A stretch of DNA of 64,000 nucleotides from Kribbella jiaozuonensis (GCF_005233875.1 NZ_SZPZ01000005.1:124001-188000), one strand, 5' to 3'; counted from the first letter of the stretch, positions 24,766-33,612 are shown. Notes: generated from the sequence alone by a model not told the origin. Program-made: numbers and translations.

Positions 24766-26004
24766 CTCGACCACGACCGGGTCGTACTCCGCACCGATCC
24801 CCAACCCGATCGACTCCATCGCCTTGTCCGGCGACTGCCCCGACCCTTCCCCCACCAACTGCTCGTAGGCCAGCGCAACATTCACGATCCCGCTCTCCAC
24901 CGGGATATCCGCGTTGTTGGCCCGCCCCTGCCGGTACGGATCGTTGGAGTGCCTGACGATCTCCGCCACATGATCCAGCACCCCCGACCGCTCGATCACC
25001 GAAGCCCCGATCTCCGCCGCCCGCTGCCGCTCCTCCCGAGTCCGCAACAACGAAGCCCCACCCGGACTAGGATCTGCCAACGCCAACTGCCCAACCCCCG
25101 ACAGCAGCGCCGCATACTCCAACGCCTCCATCCTGGCCGGCGTCAACCCCAGATCATGCCCCAGCGCCACCGCAAGCTGCGCCGTCCGCGCATTCTGCCC
25201 CGGGCTGCTGAAGCCTGCTATCTCCGTACTGCGCGCCATCGAACGAACGGTGGTCCGATAAGTCCGCTGCGCCGACGCGAACCGCCGGAACGCGAATTGC
25301 GTCAGGAACAACGGCACCACGACCAGTGGAGGTCCCCACAAACCCAGCAACGAGGTCCCGATCGCCAGCAGCATCCCGCTGATCGCCATCGCCATACCGA
25401 TGCGCGCGGCAATCATCGTCTCGTCGCGCAACGCTGCCGGGAACGGTTGGTTGTACTTCTCGGTCGCCTGCCCCGCCCCGACCAGCGCATCCAGCACCGC
25501 GGCCGTCAGGACTGCGAGCAGCATCGCGCCCGTCAACTCGATCGCCGAGGTCCAGGAGCGGTCCCAGTACAGGTCGGCCGGCGTCACGGCCGAGAACACA
25601 GCGGCAGCGGCAGCAACCGACAGCGTGCGCCGGGCCGAAACCACCACGTCCCACGGCAGACCGGCGATCACGCGCGGCAGAAGCCCCGCGAGCGTAGCCA
25701 ACCCGGTCACCGCGATGACCTGGGCGACGTCCGGCGGAATCGAAACCTCCGGCGGACGCAGCAGAACATAACCCAGTGCCGCACTCGTCGCGATCGGCGC
25801 CCGGTTCTTACTTCGATCCACGCGGAACTGGATCGTCTCGCCGATCGCGACCAGCAGCCCGAACGTGACCGCGTACGGCCAGTCCGTGACACCACGGCGA
25901 ACAGTCATGGCAAGTGCGGTGACTCCTACGACGGCACCGGCAAACAGGATCACGACCCCGCTGCCCAGGCGCCGGACCTCGGACCCTTCGGAAACACCGA
26001 CCAT
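24727..26004 (-). CDS. Membrane protein with degenerate HD-GYP-like domain
   Basis: This 425-residue protein has six to eight N-terminal helices and a C-terminal helical domain aligned to its upstream neighbour. Where the neighbour has GLLHDVGKVGVP, this one reads ALLSGVGQLALA. The HHEKYDGTGYP block is RHSNDPYRQGRAN, and the GHSERV block is GQNARTA. The metal ligands and the GYP motif are lost, so it cannot be an active c-di-GMP phosphodiesterase of the known type. It is translationally coupled to the active paralogue through an ATGA overlap at 26004. A regulatory pseudoenzyme is the simplest reading. Confidence 0.8.
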   Translation of the reverse strand: MVGVSEGSEVRRLGSGVVILFAGAVVGVTALAMTVRRGVTDWPYAVTFGLLVAIGETIQFRVDRSKNRAPIATSAALGYVLLRPPEVSIPPDVAQVIAVTGLATLAGLLPRVIAGLPWDVVVSARRTLSVAAAAAVFSAVTPADLYWDRSWTSAIELTGAMLLAVLTAAVLDALVGAGQATEKYNQPFPAALRDETMIAARIGMAMAISGMLLAIGTSLLGLWGPPLVVVPLFLTQFAFRRFASAQRTYRTTVRSMARSTEIAGFSSPGQNARTAQLAVALGHDLGLTPARMEALEYAALLSGVGQLALADPSPGGASLLRTREERQRAAEIGASVIERSGVLDHVAEIVRHSNDPYRQGRANNADIPVESGIVNVALAYEQLVGEGSGQSPDKAMESIGLGIGAEYDPVVVESLRRVIGRGFRF

Positions 26005-27359
26005 CAGCCTGCGTCCGGTCCCGCCGCCGAGCCGGAGGCACCACCGCCGCTGCCGAGACTGAGATCGTCGTGGTCGATGGCAACCCGCACGGTCTCGTCC
26101 GGTGCAGGCTGGTCTGCCGCCGCGGATTTCCAGCCGTCCTTCCGAATCACCTCGACGAACGCGTCGACGAGGCGGGGATCGAAATGCGTGTACCGGTCCT
26201 GCAGCAGGATCTCGAGAGTCTCCTCGACCCCACGGGCAGCACGGTACGAGCGCGTCGAGGTCAGACAGTCGAAGGCGTCGACGATGCCGATGATGCGAGC
26301 GAAGTACGGGATGTTCTCGCCGGCCAGACCGGCCGGATAGCCGGTGCCGTCATACTTCTCGTGATGGTGCAGCACGGCAGACTTGACCTCTTCGAGGAAC
26401 GGGATGTTGCCGATCAGTTCGACACCTCTGGCGGGATGGAGGCGGATCGCATCCATTTCGAAATCTTCGAGCCTGCCGGGCTTCTGGATGATCCGCGTCG
26501 GGACGCCGACCTTTCCGACATCGTGCAGCAGTCCGGCATGTTCCAGAGCCTGCTGGCGGTCGTCGGTGAGCCTCAGGTGCCGGCCGAGCACGCCGACTCC
26601 TTCGCTGACCCGTTCAGAGTGACCTCTGGTGTACAGGTCCTTCGTCTCGATGACTTGGATGAACGCCCGCATGGTCGCTGCCTGCGCGTTGCGCTCGGTC
26701 TCGTAGAGACTCAGTGTCCACCGGGCGACCAACAACGGCACGACGACCAGGAAAACCGCGACAATGCCCAGTCCTCCGAGCCACACGACCGACAGCAAAA
26801 CTCCGAGCAGCCCGTAGCCCGTCATCGCGGGCGCAGTCGGCGCGGCCACCCGACGCAGGAAGGTCAGCGGCGATGTGCCGCCACGATCGAGCCACAGGAC
26901 GAGGCACATCAAGGCCGCATTCACCGTCAACCAGGTAACGATCGCGAGGAAGCCGGAAACAGTTGCGTGTCCGGGCTGCTCCAGAACGGCGTCGCCACGA
27001 ACACCGCCGGTCCGCACATACACCAGGCCGGCCATAGCAGCGCACAGAACAGCCTGCGCGCCATTGAAGACCCGTCGCATCAGGGGCAAACGACGGTCTT
27101 GTGTAAGAGGTAGCAGGACGGCGACAACGACGGTCGATGCCGGCCCGGACAAAGACAGCAGAGCGATACAGACAACATGGTCCAGAACCGCCCGGACGGG
27201 TCCGACCTTCGAACGAAGAAGCACGCCGACCAGCAACAGCAGACCAAGAGCGACTGTTGGCACGTCCAGCCTGGTCTTGAACAACGCAACGACGAGTACG
27301 AGCGCGGCGACAGCTGAGCTGATCGCCACTGTCAAGCGAAGCGGCCAGCGGCTGTTCAC
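26004..27359 (-). CDS. Membrane HD-GYP domain protein (c-di-GMP or related phosphodiesterase)
   Basis: This 451-residue protein has an MASE-like N-terminal membrane region of about eight helices (residues 1-220) and a complete HD-GYP domain. Metal and catalytic motifs are intact: TRGHSERVSEG, LLHDVGKVGVP, HPARGVELIG, HHHEKYDGTGYPAGLAGE, and IVDAFDCLTSTRSYR. HD-GYP proteins hydrolyse cyclic di-GMP or related cyclic dinucleotides. It begins at a GTG (27359). The C-terminal tail is Gly/Ser/Ala-rich. It forms a two-gene operon with the degenerate copy. Confidence 0.9.
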   Translation of the reverse strand: MNSRWPLRLTVAISSAVAALVLVVALFKTRLDVPTVALGLLLLVGVLLRSKVGPVRAVLDHVVCIALLSLSGPASTVVVAVLLPLTQDRRLPLMRRVFNGAQAVLCAAMAGLVYVRTGGVRGDAVLEQPGHATVSGFLAIVTWLTVNAALMCLVLWLDRGGTSPLTFLRRVAAPTAPAMTGYGLLGVLLSVVWLGGLGIVAVFLVVVPLLVARWTLSLYETERNAQAATMRAFIQVIETKDLYTRGHSERVSEGVGVLGRHLRLTDDRQQALEHAGLLHDVGKVGVPTRIIQKPGRLEDFEMDAIRLHPARGVELIGNIPFLEEVKSAVLHHHEKYDGTGYPAGLAGENIPYFARIIGIVDAFDCLTSTRSYRAARGVEETLEILLQDRYTHFDPRLVDAFVEVIRKDGWKSAAADQPAPDETVRVAIDHDDLSLGSGGGASGSAAGPDAG

Positions 27360-27414
27360 CTGCGAACTCTAACCGTCACCACTCCCAACCGTCACTACCA
27401 AACACGACACGTCA

Positions 27415-27464
27415 CCTCCGATCAGCGGGTCGCAGTCTTACGTCCCGGTGATCGGAGGGACGTA
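27415..27464. repeat. Two overlapping, mutually exclusive inverted repeats
   Basis: CCTCCGATCA (27415-27424) pairs with TGATCGGAGG (27449-27458). TACGTCCC (27439-27446) pairs with GGGACGTA (27457-27464). The right arms overlap at 27457-27458 and the elements interlock, so only one stem can form fully. They lie 56 bp upstream of the HD-GYP start and about 160 bp before bL37. Confidence 0.5.
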
Positions 27465-27622
27465 GGGGGGCAGACAGCACGTCGCTGACTCTTCATTATT
27501 TTGCCTAAGCAGGCAGGCCGCGAAACACTGTAGGCCAGACCGTGACTCGCCGCATGACAGGAGCCGATGAGCGCGGTATGAGAGACTGTGACTCTTTGCA
27601 GTTGTTTCAAGGAGGCTTAGGA

Positions 27623-27697
27623 ATGGGAAAGACCGGCCGGAAGCGTCGCGCACGCAAGAAGAAGGGCGCGAACCACGGCAAGCGCCCCAACGCCTGA
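27623..27697 (+). CDS. 50S ribosomal protein bL37
   Basis: A 24-residue, strongly basic protein starts with ATG at 27623. It begins MGKTGRKRRARKKKG and ends ANHGKRPNA, the hallmark of the actinobacteria-specific ribosomal protein bL37 seen in mycobacterial ribosome structures. A strong ribosome binding site (AAGGAGG at 27609-27615) precedes it. A terminator hairpin follows within 30 bp. It sits in the neighbourhood of rsrA-sigR but is separated from it by a STAND regulator gene. Confidence 0.88.
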   Translation: MGKTGRKRRARKKKGANHGKRPNA

Positions 27698-27722
27698 ACG
27701 CAGGGCGGCTACAGACAGCGAG

Positions 27723-27750
27723 GACCTCGGAGAAATCCGGGGTCTTTGCG
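27723..27750 (+). terminator. Terminator after bL37
   Basis: GACCTCGGA (27723-27731) pairs with TCCGGGGTC (27736-27744), one G-U pair, closed by a GAAA tetraloop and followed by TTTGCGATTT. Confidence 0.8.
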
Positions 27751-28011
27751 ATTTGGTCACAGCTTTACAGCAGACCAGTTTATTAAGAGGTCCCGTATTC
27801 GGAGAGTCTCCGGCTGCGTACCGAATGCGATCTTTCAAACGATCGTTGGGTATTCGGGTGACTGGTTCGGTCGCATCCCGGAACCCTGGTCCTGCCCCCG
27901 GCCCGACACCGCTGTGGATAACGGCGACCGACCGTCGGCGGATCCCCCTAGAGTTGGCCCCGGAGGTTTCCGGTACTGACCGTATCCAGCGCGGATCCGA
28001 GGTGTGAGGAG

Positions 28012-30483
28012 GTGGCCGAACTGTCGACGACCCTGAGCGAGCTCCTCCGCACCTTCCGCACCCGGTCCGGCCTCACCCAGGCCGCCCTGGCAGAGAAGGC
28101 GGGCCTGAGCGAACAGGCCATCAGCGTTCTCGAGCGCGGTACCCGCAGCCGCCCACGGATGGACACGATCCGCGGGCTCACCAAAGCGCTTGATCTCACC
28201 CCTGCTGAGGCGGACCAGTTCCTTGCCGTTGCCCGCGGCAAGGGGCACGGTTCTGCGCCGGCCACACAGGCCGCGGACGCAACCGCCGGTGTCGCCGCAT
28301 CTCCGGTGCCATGGCAACTACCTCCGGCCGCGCGCGACTTCACCGGCCGGGGCGCGCAACTCGACGCGATGCTGTCCGTACTGCGCAATCCCACCGGCTC
28401 GGCGCCCGTCGGTCTGGTCGCGGTGACCGGCATGGGCGGCATCGGCAAAACCGCGCTGGCTGTCCAGGCGGCGCACATCCTGACGGACAGCTACCCGGAT
28501 GGTCAGCTCTACCTGAACCTGCGCGGCTACGGCCCGGGGACCCCGATGGCTGTCGCGGACGCGCAGCGGCAGCTCCTTCGGTCGGTTGGCGTCGACGTCC
28601 GGCTCATCCCCGGTGACGTGGAGGAAGCGGCCGCAGTCCTGAGGTCCGAGCTCGCCGGCCGTCGACTGCTCATACTGCTCGACAACGCCGTCGACATAAC
28701 GCATGTGCTGCCACTGTTGCCTGGACATGCAGGATCGTCAGCGATCATCACCAGCCGTGGATCGCTTGCCACGTTAGCCGGGGCACGCCAGGTCCATCTC
28801 GACGCGTTGTCCGAGTCCGAGTCCGTCGAGCTTCTGACCGGTGTCATCGGCGAAGCGCGAGTGGCCGCCGAGCCGGACGCCGCGAGGAATCTGACCGCGA
28901 TCTCCGGCCGCCTACCGCTCGCCGTTCGTCTGATCGGCGGCCGCCTCGCGTCCCGGCCGACCTGGCCGATTCACCACCTGGTAGCGGTGCTCCAGGACGA
29001 GAAGCGTCGTCTCGACGGCTTCGGCTCGGACGAGAACAGTGTCCGTGCGAGCATCGCCAGTTCCGTGGACTTCCTCGACTCGAGTGATCGTCCGCTCGAC
29101 CGGGATGCCGCCGGCGTGCTGCCGCTGCTCAGCGTGCTCGATGGCTCTGACCTGCTCACGGTCGTTGCGTCACGGCTCCTCGAGCTACCGCTGCACCGCA
29201 CCGATGCGATTCTGGAGCGTCTTGTCGACCTCAACCTGCTCGAGTCGGTCGCGCCCGAGCGTTATCGCTTCCACGACCTGATCCGCGCCTACGCTCGCGA
29301 ACGAGCTGATGAGATCCTCACGACCGAGGAGCGCGACGCCGGCGTGCAACGGGCGCTCCGCCTCTACACGGAGATCGGCTGGGCGGTTCAGAGCCGGACG
29401 CATCCGGCAAATCCACGGATCGCGCTGGCGACAGCACCTTTCGAGCCGTTGCCGACGACAAGCGACACGGAAGCGGCGCTCAGCTGGCTGGACGACGAGC
29501 AGCGCAACCTGACGGATCGCTACCACCAGGCGAGCCAGTCCTCCCTCGCTCGAACCGCGGAGATCCCGGAGCTCGTGCTGTCGCTGTTCGGGTATCTCGA
29601 ATCGCGATCCCGCTGGGTGGAGATGAGAGAGATGTGTGGCACGGCGCTGGAGATCGCGACCCAGCTCGAACTGGGGCCGATGGCAGCCTGGCTGGAGCAC
29701 GACACCGCGATTCCCGAAGTGGAGAACGGGAGTCTCGAGGCTGCGGCCGAGCGTCTGCTCCGGGCATTGGCCAGGTTCCGCGCCCTCCCGGATCTTCGCG
29801 GCCAGGCCCGCTGCTGCACTTCCATAGCGCACGTACTCGGCCGACTCAACCGGGTGGCCGACGCCATCGACTACGGGAACGAAGCCCTGCAACTGAGCCA
29901 GGAACTCGGTGACGAGACCGTGGTCGGAGTGGCCCATGTAGCCCTCGGAGCTCTCTACGACCGCAACGGGGACTACGCTCTCGCGGACGCGTCGTACCAG
30001 CGTGGTATCAAGCTTGCCGAGCAGTCCCAGGATTCACGGTCGGTCAGCAAGCGCTACCTCAACACCGGATTCTCACATCTGCTCGTCGGGCGGGTCGACG
30101 ACGCGGTCGGGCCGCTGCTCAAGAGCCTTGACGCCGCGAAGCGTGGCAAGAGCGATGATCTCCAGACCCAGGCCATGCAAGGCCTTGCGGGCGCCCACGC
30201 CAGCCGCGGTGAATACCGAGAAGCTCACGCGATCCTCGACGAGGGAATCGTCCTGGTCCGCGCCCTTGGCAACAGGCTGCGCGAAGGCTCCTTCATTCTC
30301 GAGCACGGCAAGATCAGTGCCGCTGAAGCCGACTTTCCGGCAGCTACCCGGTACCTCGAGTCCGCGATGGAGATACTTCACACCAACTCGCCGCATTTGG
30401 AAGTCGTCGCGGCGAAATTGCTCGAAGACGTTCGGCACGGCCACGATTACGTTTACAGATTCGACGACTCACACGTTACGTGA
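28012..30483 (+). CDS. STAND regulator: XRE helix-turn-helix, NB-ARC ATPase, TPR repeats
   Basis: This 823-residue protein has an N-terminal XRE-type HTH (residues about 8-75, SGLTQAALAEKAGLSEQAIS), an NB-ARC ATPase with Walker A GMGGIGKTALA (about 140) and Walker B RRLLILLDNAVD, winged-helix segments (RYRFHDLIRAYARERADE), and C-terminal TPR-like repeats (about 560-800). Such STAND proteins oligomerise on signal binding and act as transcription activators. The SD-like AGGAGG at 28007-28012 overlaps the GTG at 28012, leaving no spacing; a CTG at 28021 would be ideally placed, so the true start is uncertain. Target genes are unknown. Confidence 0.88.
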   Translation: MAELSTTLSELLRTFRTRSGLTQAALAEKAGLSEQAISVLERGTRSRPRMDTIRGLTKALDLTPAEADQFLAVARGKGHGSAPATQAADATAGVAASPVPWQLPPAARDFTGRGAQLDAMLSVLRNPTGSAPVGLVAVTGMGGIGKTALAVQAAHILTDSYPDGQLYLNLRGYGPGTPMAVADAQRQLLRSVGVDVRLIPGDVEEAAAVLRSELAGRRLLILLDNAVDITHVLPLLPGHAGSSAIITSRGSLATLAGARQVHLDALSESESVELLTGVIGEARVAAEPDAARNLTAISGRLPLAVRLIGGRLASRPTWPIHHLVAVLQDEKRRLDGFGSDENSVRASIASSVDFLDSSDRPLDRDAAGVLPLLSVLDGSDLLTVVASRLLELPLHRTDAILERLVDLNLLESVAPERYRFHDLIRAYARERADEILTTEERDAGVQRALRLYTEIGWAVQSRTHPANPRIALATAPFEPLPTTSDTEAALSWLDDEQRNLTDRYHQASQSSLARTAEIPELVLSLFGYLESRSRWVEMREMCGTALEIATQLELGPMAAWLEHDTAIPEVENGSLEAAAERLLRALARFRALPDLRGQARCCTSIAHVLGRLNRVADAIDYGNEALQLSQELGDETVVGVAHVALGALYDRNGDYALADASYQRGIKLAEQSQDSRSVSKRYLNTGFSHLLVGRVDDAVGPLLKSLDAAKRGKSDDLQTQAMQGLAGAHASRGEYREAHAILDEGIVLVRALGNRLREGSFILEHGKISAAEADFPAATRYLESAMEILHTNSPHLEVVAAKLLEDVRHGHDYVYRFDDSHVT

Positions 30484-30511
30484 CCAGATCGCTACAGCAT
30501 CCGGCGAAACG

Positions 30512-30790
30512 TCAATCCGTGGTGGTGATGGTGGTTTCTACCTGGATTTGGGTTAGGCGGAGGAGGATTTTTTGGCGGAGGGCGTCGGGGGCGTGGTCGG
30601 AGCCGCAGGAGCGGTGGACCAGTTTCTTGACGCAGCGTTCCAGGTCGTATTCGTCCAGGCAGGGGGCGCACTCTTCGAGGTGCTGCCGGATCTCGTCGGA
30701 ACTGGCGTCCTCGAGTTCGTTGTCGATGAAGACGTAGACCCGCTGCAGGATCTCTCCGCAGTCGACGTCGTGGTGCTCGCCGCAGCTCAC
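30512..30790 (-). CDS. rsrA: Mycothiol-system zinc anti-sigma factor RsrA
   Basis: This 92-residue ZAS protein begins MSCGEHHDVDCGE. The redox and zinc residues fall at the same numbers as I recall for Streptomyces coelicolor RsrA: Cys3, His7, Cys11, His37, Cys41, Cys44 and Cys62, with HLEECAPC forming the H-x3-C-x2-C motif. Ser replaces Cys61. Under disulfide stress, oxidation of such cysteines releases the sigma factor. The GTG start overlaps the sigR stop by 4 bp (GTGA), so both are made together. Confidence 0.95.
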   Translation of the reverse strand: MSCGEHHDVDCGEILQRVYVFIDNELEDASSDEIRQHLEECAPCLDEYDLERCVKKLVHRSCGSDHAPDALRQKILLRLTQIQVETTITTTD

Positions 30791-31470
30791 GACTCCTCCT
30801 TCTCCGCATCTCCGCCGGTGCTGGACACCGACGCGGTCGCGTCGGTGCTGACGTCCGGGGCGGAAGCGTCCGTACTCTCGTCGTCCGCCGGGATCAGGCC
30901 GCGATCCCGTGCGTAATCGCCCAGCAGGTCACGCAACTGGCGCCGGCCGCGGTGCAACCGCGACATGACGGTGCCGACCGGCGTGCCCATGATCTCGGCG
31001 ATTTCCTTGTAGGCAAAGCCCTCGACATCGGCCAGGTAGACAGCGAGCCGGAAATCCTCCGGGATCGACTGCAGGGCCGACTTGACGTCGGAATCGGGCA
31101 GGTGCTCGAGCGCGACCGCCTCGGCCGACTTCAGCCCACCGGGAGTGTGCGACTCGGCAGCCGTCAGCTGCCAGTCCTCGATCTCCTCGGTCGGCGACTG
31201 CGTCGGCTGACGCTGCCGCTTCCGGTAACCGTTGATGAAGGTATTGGTCAGGATCCGGTACAGCCACGCCTTGAGGTTGGTACCCGGCGTGAACTGGTGG
31301 AACGAGCTGTACGCCTTCGCGAAGGTGTCCTGAACCAGGTCCTCGGCGTCCGACGGATTACGGGTCATCCGCATCGCCGCGGCGTACATCTGGTCCAGGA
31401 ACGGCAGCGCTTCGCGTTCGAACCGCGCGGTGCGCTGCTCGGGTGTCTCGGTCGTGGTGGGAGTCGGCAT
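30787..31470 (-). CDS. sigR: ECF sigma factor SigR/SigH, thiol-oxidative stress
   Basis: From ATG 31470 the protein has 227 residues beginning MPTPTTTETPEQR. Region 2 is LPFLDQMYAAAMRMTRNPSD to LKAWLYRILTNTFINGYRKR, and region 4 is DFRLAVYLADVEGFAYKEIA and TPVGTVMSRLHRGRRQLRD. A Ser/Thr/Asp-rich tail of about 35 residues follows. No Shine-Dalgarno is seen before 31470; in-frame ATGs at 31533 and 31530 and a GTG at 31542 would add 18-24 residues. A SigR-type promoter immediately upstream would start transcription close to 31533, so a leaderless longer form is possible. It directs thiol-stress genes and is held by RsrA. Confidence 0.95.
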   Translation of the reverse strand: MPTPTTTETPEQRTARFEREALPFLDQMYAAAMRMTRNPSDAEDLVQDTFAKAYSSFHQFTPGTNLKAWLYRILTNTFINGYRKRQRQPTQSPTEEIEDWQLTAAESHTPGGLKSAEAVALEHLPDSDVKSALQSIPEDFRLAVYLADVEGFAYKEIAEIMGTPVGTVMSRLHRGRRQLRDLLGDYARDRGLIPADDESTDASAPDVSTDATASVSSTGGDAEKEES

Positions 31471-31542
31471 CGTGATCGAGAATACCGGTGTCTTCCCGGT
31501 ACTCCGCTCCGGAGCCACTCTCGTCGCCATCATGTTCGTCAC

Positions 31543-31569
31543 AACACGCCCGGTCGCGGGGCCATTCCC
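31543..31569 (-). promoter_or_regulatory. SigR-type autoregulatory promoter
   Basis: On the minus strand GGGAAT (31569-31564), an 18-base spacer and GTT (31545-31543) match the SigR/SigH consensus GGGAAT-N18-GTT. It faces sigR, implying positive autoregulation as known in Streptomyces and mycobacteria. Confidence 0.8.
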
Positions 31570-31597
31570 GTACTGCGGACGCCGTCAGCGCCGACCG

Positions 31598-32239
31598 CTA
31601 TCCGGACACCTCGCGGGTCACCCACTCGAACACGGCCTCGACCAGCAGGTCGTACGTCTCCTGCTGATCCAGCTCGGCCCGCTTCGGCACCTTGAACGAA
31701 TGGTCCGCGTCCGGCACGACCGCCATCTCGGTCATCGGCGGGAACTCCTCCGGCGTACCGAACGGATCCCGCTCCCCCTGGACGACGAGCGTCGGCAGCC
31801 CCGCCTGCTCCAGCTCACCGACCCGTGACTTCTCCGGCTTGCCCGGCGCATGCAGCGGGAACGACATCGCGAGTACGCCGGAAGCCCCCAGGCTGCTCGC
31901 AGTCCGGCAGGCCACCCGGGCGCCGGCGCTGCGGCCGCCGATCACCAGCGGCGTACGCACCCGCAGCTGTCCGATGATCGCGATCCAGGCCTCGTCGAGC
32001 ACCTTCGGCGCGGGCGCGAGTTTGCGGCCGGCGCGACGCCAGGGCTGCTCGATCAGGAACACGTTCATGTCCTGCTTCGGCAGCCGGCCGGCCAGCGCGG
32101 CCAGGTCACCCGACTCGATCCCGGCCCCGGCACCATGACCGAGAGCCAACGTCGCCACCGGCCGGCGGGCGCGGTACGCGACGATCCGGGCGTCCCCGTG
32201 CGGCGTCCCCACAATGCGTTCGTCGGTCACCCGCCCCAT
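31598..32239 (-). CDS. Small alpha/beta hydrolase (KANSL3/TEX30-like)
   Basis: This 213-residue soluble hydrolase has an oxyanion region LALGHGAGAGIES, the nucleophile elbow GGRSAGARVA (Ser), an acid in VQGERDPFG, and the His in VPDADHSFKVPK. The length and motifs fit the dienelactone-hydrolase-like KANSL3/TEX30 group. There is no signal peptide. It lies downstream of SRAP on the same strand with a 36-bp gap. Substrate is unknown. Confidence 0.85.
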   Translation of the reverse strand: MGRVTDERIVGTPHGDARIVAYRARRPVATLALGHGAGAGIESGDLAALAGRLPKQDMNVFLIEQPWRRAGRKLAPAPKVLDEAWIAIIGQLRVRTPLVIGGRSAGARVACRTASSLGASGVLAMSFPLHAPGKPEKSRVGELEQAGLPTLVVQGERDPFGTPEEFPPMTEMAVVPDADHSFKVPKRAELDQQETYDLLVEAVFEWVTREVSG

Positions 32240-32275
32240 CCTGTCATCAGCGACGGGATTCGGTGGACAGGAAAC

Positions 32276-33076
32276 TCAGAAGAGCGTCGTCTCCTCAGGA
32301 GCCGGCGGTTTGTCGATCGGATCCACCCCGTCCGGCGGCAACGGATCGAGCAGGTGCGGGCCGTTGTTCTTGACCGAGCTGACCGCTTTCGAGACGGCGT
32401 ACGCCTCGAGTCGACCGGGCGCCGCCGGGACGAGCAGGTCGAGCAGATCGTCGGTGTCGGACGACAGCGGGTCGAGCCACGCGTCGTACCGCTCGCGCTC
32501 GACCAGGAGCGGCATCCGGTCGTGGATCCGGCCGAGGTCGTCGGTCGCCGAGGTCGTCAGGACGGTGCAGGTCCACAGCCAGGCGTCGTCGGAGTCCGGG
32601 TCCTCGACGGATTTGTCCCGCCAGATCTCGTACAGCCCGGCCATCGAGAGGATGCTGCCGTCCGGCGGGTGGATGAAGTACGGCTGCTTGACCGGCTTGC
32701 CGTTGACCTTCTCCTCGGCGGTGTACCACTCGTAGTACCCGTCGGCGGGCAGGATGCAGCGCCGGGTCTGGAACGCCTTCTTGAATGCGGGCTTCTCCGC
32801 GACCGTTTCCATCCGGGCGTTGATCAGCCGGTTCCCGATCGAGGTGCCCTTGGCCCAGGACGGCACCAGCCCCCACTTGACCGTGGTCAGCTTGCGGATC
32901 GTCTCGTCCGGGACCTCGCGGTTCTTCCGCTCGACCACCGCGACCACCTGGTTGGTCGGCGCGACGTTGTAGTTCTCCCCCAGCTGCTCGACCGACTCAC
33001 GCACGTTGCCCGCCTCGATCTCGAACTCCTCGACGAGATCGGACGGGGCCCGGCCGGACGCGTATCTACCGCACAT
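32276..33076 (-). CDS. SOS response-associated peptidase (SRAP / YedK-HMCES family)
   Basis: This 266-residue protein has the SRAP catalytic set: Cys2 (MCGRYA), Asn in LINARMET, Glu in DGYYEWY and His in GRIHDRMPLLV. In this family Cys2 forms a thiazolidine crosslink with abasic sites in single-stranded DNA. The start must be the ATG before Cys2. No LexA box was seen upstream. The gene corresponds in position to M. tuberculosis Rv3226c between sigH and aroA. Confidence 0.95.
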   Translation of the reverse strand: MCGRYASGRAPSDLVEEFEIEAGNVRESVEQLGENYNVAPTNQVVAVVERKNREVPDETIRKLTTVKWGLVPSWAKGTSIGNRLINARMETVAEKPAFKKAFQTRRCILPADGYYEWYTAEEKVNGKPVKQPYFIHPPDGSILSMAGLYEIWRDKSVEDPDSDDAWLWTCTVLTTSATDDLGRIHDRMPLLVERERYDAWLDPLSSDTDDLLDLLVPAAPGRLEAYAVSKAVSSVKNNGPHLLDPLPPDGVDPIDKPPAPEETTLF

Positions 33077-33131
33077 ACCAGCAGCCTAATGACCCCTGCG
33101 GACAAAAACCCGCGTTTCATCACCATATCTA

Positions 33132-33147
33132 TATAGACGTGCCTATA
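33132..33147. promoter_or_regulatory. Candidate MarR operator
   Basis: TATAG (33132-33136) and CTATA (33143-33147) form an interrupted palindrome 9 bp before the MarR-family start. The AT-rich tract CATATCTATATAG around it contrasts with the GC-rich genome and probably also contains the -10 element. Confidence 0.5.
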
Positions 33148-33155
33148 CTTGTCGC

Positions 33156-33608
33156 ATGACCACAGGCAACGACGCCGTGGGCGAGGCTCTGTTCGGCCTC
33201 GCCGCCGTGGCGATCAGGCGCCGGGACCGCACCCTGAGCCTGACCGCCGTCTCCGTGTTGTCGACGCTGGAGCGCACCGGCCCGCGCCGCCTGACCGATC
33301 TGGCCGTCAGCGAGGAGGTCACCCAGCCGTCGATGACGGCGCTGGTGACCCAGTTGACGGACCTCGGTCTCGCCGAGCGGCGCCGCTACCCCGGCGATGC
33401 CCGCGTGGTCCTGGTCGCGGTCACCGAGGCCGGCAGCCGGCAGCTCCGTGCGATGCGTACGGCGGGTGCGTCGGCGCTGACCGAGCTGATCGAGAAGCTC
33501 GACGACCAGGACACCGAGACGCTCACCGCGGCCCTGCCCGCACTCCTCCGCCTGATGGAGCTCGCCGGCGAAAGTCAGGACAGCCGTACCCCGTTGCCGA
33601 AGAGGTGA
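33156..33608 (+). CDS. MarR family transcriptional regulator
   Basis: This 150-residue winged-helix protein has TAVSVLSTLERTGPRRLTDL, the recognition helix QPSMTALVTQLTDLGLAERR and the wing YPGDARVVLVAVTEAG. MarR dimers repress transport and stress genes and respond to small phenolics or oxidants. It starts with ATG 33156 very close to a likely promoter, perhaps leaderless. It precedes a universal stress protein gene by 4 bp and an MFS exporter. I infer regulation of itself and of that exporter. Confidence 0.9.
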   Translation: MTTGNDAVGEALFGLAAVAIRRRDRTLSLTAVSVLSTLERTGPRRLTDLAVSEEVTQPSMTALVTQLTDLGLAERRRYPGDARVVLVAVTEAGSRQLRAMRTAGASALTELIEKLDDQDTETLTAALPALLRLMELAGESQDSRTPLPKR

Positions 33609-33612
33609 CCAG

